Under the pieces are notes generated by a model. The model had not been told where the DNA came from, ran no database searches, and was given only the letters and a program-made list of their open reading frames with translations. Positions 24,599 through 26,954 of a stretch of DNA of 26,954 nt are shown here, one piece after another (the stretch's first letter is position 1; each line of letters starts with the position of its first letter). Made by a program: the position numbers and the translations under genes. The stretch comes from Rudaea sp. (GTDB taxonomy: Bacteria > Pseudomonadota > Gammaproteobacteria > Xanthomonadales > Rhodanobacteraceae): contig JAICYA010000001.1 of assembly GCA_025934455.1 (NCBI GenBank), forward strand, positions 1-26,954, in the 5' to 3' direction.

Positions 24599-25098
24599 AT
24601 GAAACAGGAAACGCAAATCAACAACGACCTCGCCGAACTGGGCAAGCTCATCCACGGTATCGAGGTGGCAATGTTGACGACTCAGGCGACCGACGGTTCG
24701 CTGGTCAGCCGGCCGTTGCAGACATTGGAATTCGACGCGAGCGGCGACCTCGTGTTTTTCACGGGCGCTGACAGCGGCAAGATTGAAGAGTTGCGCGCTC
24801 ATCCGCGTGTGAATCTTTCCTATACATGCTCGGATCGCAGGCGCTACGTATCCGTGCGCGGCGAAGCGCGCCTCGATCGCGACCAGGCGACGATCGATGC
24901 ACTGTGGTCAGAGCCACAGCGTGTCTTTTCGCCAACGGCAAAGACGACGCCAACCTGGTAGTCCTGCGCATCCACATATGCGATGCGGCGTATTGGGATT
25001 CTTCCGGAAATTTCATCGCACGTTCATTCGACTTTGCGCGTGGATTGCTATCGGACGCACCTGCTGATCTCGGCAAGCATGGATGGCTGCAAGGCTGA
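24599..25098 (+). pseudogene. pyridoxamine 5'-phosphate oxidase-like general stress protein, frameshifted
   Basis: The first frame (24599-24961) starts MKQETQINNDLAELGKLIHG after a CAGGAG site and gives the split-barrel flavin-binding fold of the Pyridox_ox_2/stress protein 26 family (VAMLTTQATDGSLVSRPLQT, LVFFTGADSGKIEEL, YVSVRGEARLDRD). After ALWSEPQRVF it runs into an unrelated tail and stops. The missing end (FANGKDDANLVVLRI, AYWDSSGNF, ending GKHGWLQG) continues in another frame to 25098. The shift is at the T-run 24926-24929: one extra T would restore one continuous protein of about 166 aa. Either a recent one-base deletion or a sequencing error. Both halves are well conserved, so the lesion is young or an artefact. 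Confidence 0.85.
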
Positions 25099-25236
25099 CC
25101 GTCGCTTTCCCGGATTCGAATTCAGCGTTGCCATCATCCTTGGCACTTGGACGGGCCCTCCCGCTGCGTTGTTGCCGAGAGGGCACGCCGATCCCATCGC
25201 GCGGCGTCACGGCTACCCGCCATTTACTTTCCAATA

Positions 25237-25269
25237 GTACGCGTGAGGCCTGATCGGTTTCACGCGTAC
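25237..25269. repeat. 10-bp perfect inverted repeat, possible bidirectional terminator
   Basis: GTACGCGTGA (25237-25246) and TCACGCGTAC (25260-25269) form a perfect stem with a 13-nt loop between two convergent genes (stop at 25098 plus, stop at 25286 minus). No clear T-run follows on either strand, so it may act as a weak or factor-assisted terminator, an mRNA 3'-end stabiliser, or a protein site. Confidence 0.5.
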
Positions 25270-25285
25270 CTTTCGCTACGGATGG

Positions 25286-25480
25286 CTACTTCTGTAGATT
25301 TTCAGCATCGGGTTTGCGATGCGAGCCGCTTCTTTCGCTCGCGTTCTTTCTGTCTTTGTCGCCAGAACTGTCCGTCTTCGACTGGCCACTACCCGACTTC
25401 GGGTGGCCGCTTCCGCCGGTATCGTGTTTCGTATCATGACTGCTGCTCGATCCCGAGCCTTGATGGTTACTTTTGATCAT
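25286..25480 (-). CDS. small Ser/Gly/Lys-rich hydrophilic protein, hypothetical
   Basis: 64 aa, highly polar: MIKSNHQGSGSSSSHDTKHD followed by repeated GSG, SGQSK, SSGDKD and a charged tail. There is no hydrophobic core, so it is probably disordered. GGAGAGCAACATG at its start is identical over 13 nt to the leader of the BON gene (ribosome site plus ATG), which supports real translation. Such proteins are often found with stress genes like those nearby. No function can be assigned. Confidence 0.6.
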   Translation of the reverse strand: MIKSNHQGSGSSSSHDTKHDTGGSGHPKSGSGQSKTDSSGDKDRKNASERSGSHRKPDAENLQK

Positions 25481-25802
25481 GTTGCTCTCCGATTAAGTTG
25501 ACGCCGATCGCGGCGCTGCCGGCGTGATGTGTCGGCGGCCTAAAACTTACGCGGCGCATTGGCAACACGAACTGAGCGCTCGCAGGAACATTCAGGCGCG
25601 ATTCCGATTCGGAAGCGGCAATGACGCCGGATGCGCAGCGATTGCGACGCTTTGTGCGACACCGAACGGAGACGCCGCGCTTGGCAGTACATCATCCCGC
25701 CCTCAAGCAGATGGCTTCATGTCTGTGAGAACGAATGAGTTACACAGTGGTTTGCGCCGCCACAGCCCGCATCAATACCGCGATGGCGATTGGAGAATGC
25801 TC
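25481..25802. other. 322-nt intergenic region without an assigned gene
   Basis: Lies between the divergent small S/K-rich gene and the hypothetical at 25803. A frame in phase with the latter is open from 25524 but its residues (Arg, His, Pro-rich, no pattern) look like non-coding translation. I found no sigma-54 element, enhancer-type motif, terminator or RNA gene in it. Confidence 0.4.
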
Positions 25803-26075
25803 ATGCGCCCTGTGAAGCGAGCACGTTATGTCGGTTGTCTTTTCGATGATCTCGATCGCTTGGCTGAATCGGTGACTGTCGAGCTCACAATGCGTGACGT
25901 AACGATCTGGCTCAACTCACACTGCGAACTCGTGTGCAGCGGCCGGGAAAATACGCCGAATGTGCAAGCGCCGTATGTCGTCGGGACGTACAGTGTCGGT
26001 GCGGACGTCGCGGACATTCGCGATGACTTGACGGTATTTCGCAATGAGAGAGCCTGCAACTCGATAATCTTCTGA
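25803..26075 (+). CDS. hypothetical protein
   Basis: 90 aa from the ATG at 25803, which has GGAG 7 nt upstream; an in-phase ATG at 25797 is also possible and the frame is open from 25524. It begins MRPVKRARYVGCLFDDLDRL and has one Trp, three Cys and an even mix of residues, with no signal peptide or membrane helix. I do not recognise a family. The codon pattern is plausible but not decisive, and no neighbour suggests a role. Confidence 0.4.
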   Translation: MRPVKRARYVGCLFDDLDRLAESVTVELTMRDVTIWLNSHCELVCSGRENTPNVQAPYVVGTYSVGADVADIRDDLTVFRNERACNSIIF

Positions 26076-26241
26076 AACGAGGGTATCGCCGCCAGATCGA
26101 CTCATGCGTTTCCAGCGCGGCGCATGTGGATTTTCCTGTCATCCAACAACGTCGCTTATTCTGCACTCGCGTCGACACCGTCATCGTGCACATAACCCGA
26201 CGGCCAAGCGACAAATCTCCGCATTATCGAAGAATTTGTCC

Positions 26242-26257
26242 GGGCACGATGCTTGCT
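26242..26257 (+). promoter_or_regulatory. candidate sigma-54 promoter upstream of DUF1328
   Basis: GGGCACGATGCTTGCT matches TGGCACG-N4-TTGCT at all but the first base. The -12 G is at 26255, predicting a start near 26267 and an 85-nt leader to the ATG at 26352. I found no TGCAA-N3-GCA motif in the 110 bp upstream, so if real it may use another activator or distant sites. Confidence 0.45.
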
Positions 26258-26351
26258 ATGTCTTGATCCAGGTACATGCCCCATTGGATCAGTCCGGACG
26301 GCTAACGCGCATGTACGCTGATTTCGTCCGGCACCCTGAAAGGAGATTCCC

Positions 26352-26516
26352 ATGTTGCATTACGCCATCGTTTTTCTGGTAATCGCGCTGATAGCCGCTG
26401 TACTCGGATTTACCGGCATCGCCGGCGCCTCGGCCGGCATTGCGAAGATATTGTTCGTCGTCTTCCTGATCCTGTTTGCCGTGTCGTTCTTCGTCGGGCG
26501 CAGCCGGCGCGTTTGA
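26352..26516 (+). CDS. DUF1328 (YtjA-type) small membrane protein
   Basis: 54 aa: [20 protein letters not shown], then [18 protein letters not shown] and a basic end GRSRRV. Two hydrophobic helices joined by a Gly/Ala-rich turn are the DUF1328/UPF0391 (YtjA) signature. AGGAG lies 7 nt before the ATG. Small inner-membrane proteins of this family are common in stress gene clusters, but their function is unknown. A candidate sigma-54 element lies about 95 nt upstream. Confidence 0.9.
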   Translation: MLHYAIVFLVIALIAAVLGFTGIAGASAGIAKILFVVFLILFAVSFFVGRSRRV

Positions 26517-26645
26517 GTCCGAATATCCGGCTGCCAACAATCGCAGCCCGATTTCCAGGCACCTGTTGTGTGCTTGCCATTCACGAACCGGAAATCGCGC
26601 TGTGCGATTGCCGTCGATGTTGTTCACCCCATCCAAGGAATACTC

Positions 26646-26954
26646 ATGATTAATCCCAAAAATGCATCACGCGATAAAAATCCGGCCAATCGGGACCCCA
26701 TCTCGGGCGCGCCTGGTGCGCATCCGGTCGGTACCGGAGTTGGCGGAGCGTCCGGCGCCGTCGCGGGCGCAGTCGCCGGCACCGCTGTCGGCGGTCCGGT
26801 CGGAACGATAGTGGGCGCCGTCGTTGGCGCAGTTGCCGGTGGTCTGGTCGGCAAGGGCGTCGGCGAAGCGGTCAATCCGACCGAAGAAGACGCGTACTGG
26901 CGGGGTCAGTACGAGCACGAAAACTATTACCAAAGAGGACGCCAGTACGACGAC
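26646..26954 (+). CDS. glycine-zipper protein, cut by the window end
   Basis: 103 codons with no stop before the window ends. A polar head with RDPISGAPGAHPVGTGVGG leads to a long Gly/Ala/Val zipper (about residues 34-75, repeated GAVAG, GTAVGG, GAVVGA), then GKGVGEAVNPTEEDAYWRGQ and a Tyr/Glu-rich region. The HPVGTGVGG...NPTEEDAYWR pattern is typical of a conserved hypothetical family of Proteobacteria; glycine zippers suggest membrane association or oligomerisation. AAGGA lies 6 nt before the ATG. It follows DUF1328 after 129 nt. Confidence 0.75.
   Translation, partial: MINPKNASRDKNPANRDPISGAPGAHPVGTGVGGASGAVAGAVAGTAVGGPVGTIVGAVVGAVAGGLVGKGVGEAVNPTEEDAYWRGQYEHENYYQRGRQYDD

Noticed and set aside
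26104..26382. 92-codon plus-strand open frame overlapping DUF1328
   Set aside because: It has no family pattern, contains the putative promoter, and overlaps the real DUF1328 start in another frame.
26700..26870. Repetitive GGC/GTC-rich DNA, possible tandem repeat
   Set aside because: It is the coding sequence of a glycine zipper; codons vary between units and there is no exact DNA repeat.

Overview
The window is GC-rich chromosomal DNA with dense, mostly overlapping genes and good Shine-Dalgarno sites. Gene content (AlgB-type sigma-54 activator, YqjD/YqjE/YqjK-like membrane operon, alternative complex III with a caa3 oxidase) suggests a gammaproteobacterium, perhaps of the Xanthomonadales/Rhodanobacteraceae type. 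The taxon is inference from gene families only. I saw no insertion sequence, prophage, CRISPR array, rRNA or tRNA.

Layout. (1) 133-2729, minus strand: a DUF3309 membrane peptide, a small membrane protein, a PoxB-like thiamine-diphosphate enzyme and a bacterial metallothionein. (2) 3052-3474, plus: a stand-alone CheY-like receiver. (3) 3484-4522, minus: a DUF883 / YqjE-like / YqjK-like operon, divergent from an AlgB-like sigma-54 response regulator (4798-6153), which is followed by a secreted BON-domain protein and a CsbD protein ending in a strong terminator. (4) 7159-23011, minus: a 16-kb block of 15 genes. It starts with a GMC flavoprotein dehydrogenase (TAT small subunit, FAD/Fe-S large subunit, triheme cytochrome c), then alternative complex III (actA-F), a small membrane protein, SCO, and the caa3 oxidase subunits II, I, III and IV. 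Most junctions are 4-nt ATGA overlaps. Together these make a full electron path from a periplasmic substrate through quinone and cytochromes to O2. (5) 23117-26954: scattered stress-type genes, namely a 71-aa basic protein, a formate/nitrite-transporter family channel, a frameshifted pyridoxamine-phosphate-oxidase-like stress protein, a small S/K-rich protein, a hypothetical, DUF1328, and a glycine-zipper protein cut by the window end.

The most interesting non-coding signal is a sigma-54 architecture around the AlgB-like regulator. The DUF883 operon and the BON gene carry near-identical -24/-12 elements (TGGCACG-N4-TTGAT). Each is preceded by two copies of TGCAA-N3-GCA centred about 74 and 105 bp upstream of the -12 G. 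Upstream of the 71-aa gene at 23332 there is another -24/-12 element, and a pair of the same motif, again 31 bp apart, lies farther out. DUF3309 and DUF1328 have weaker -24/-12 matches. This points to a local AlgB-like/RpoN regulon of small envelope and stress proteins. Motif searching was by eye, so genome-wide specificity is untested.
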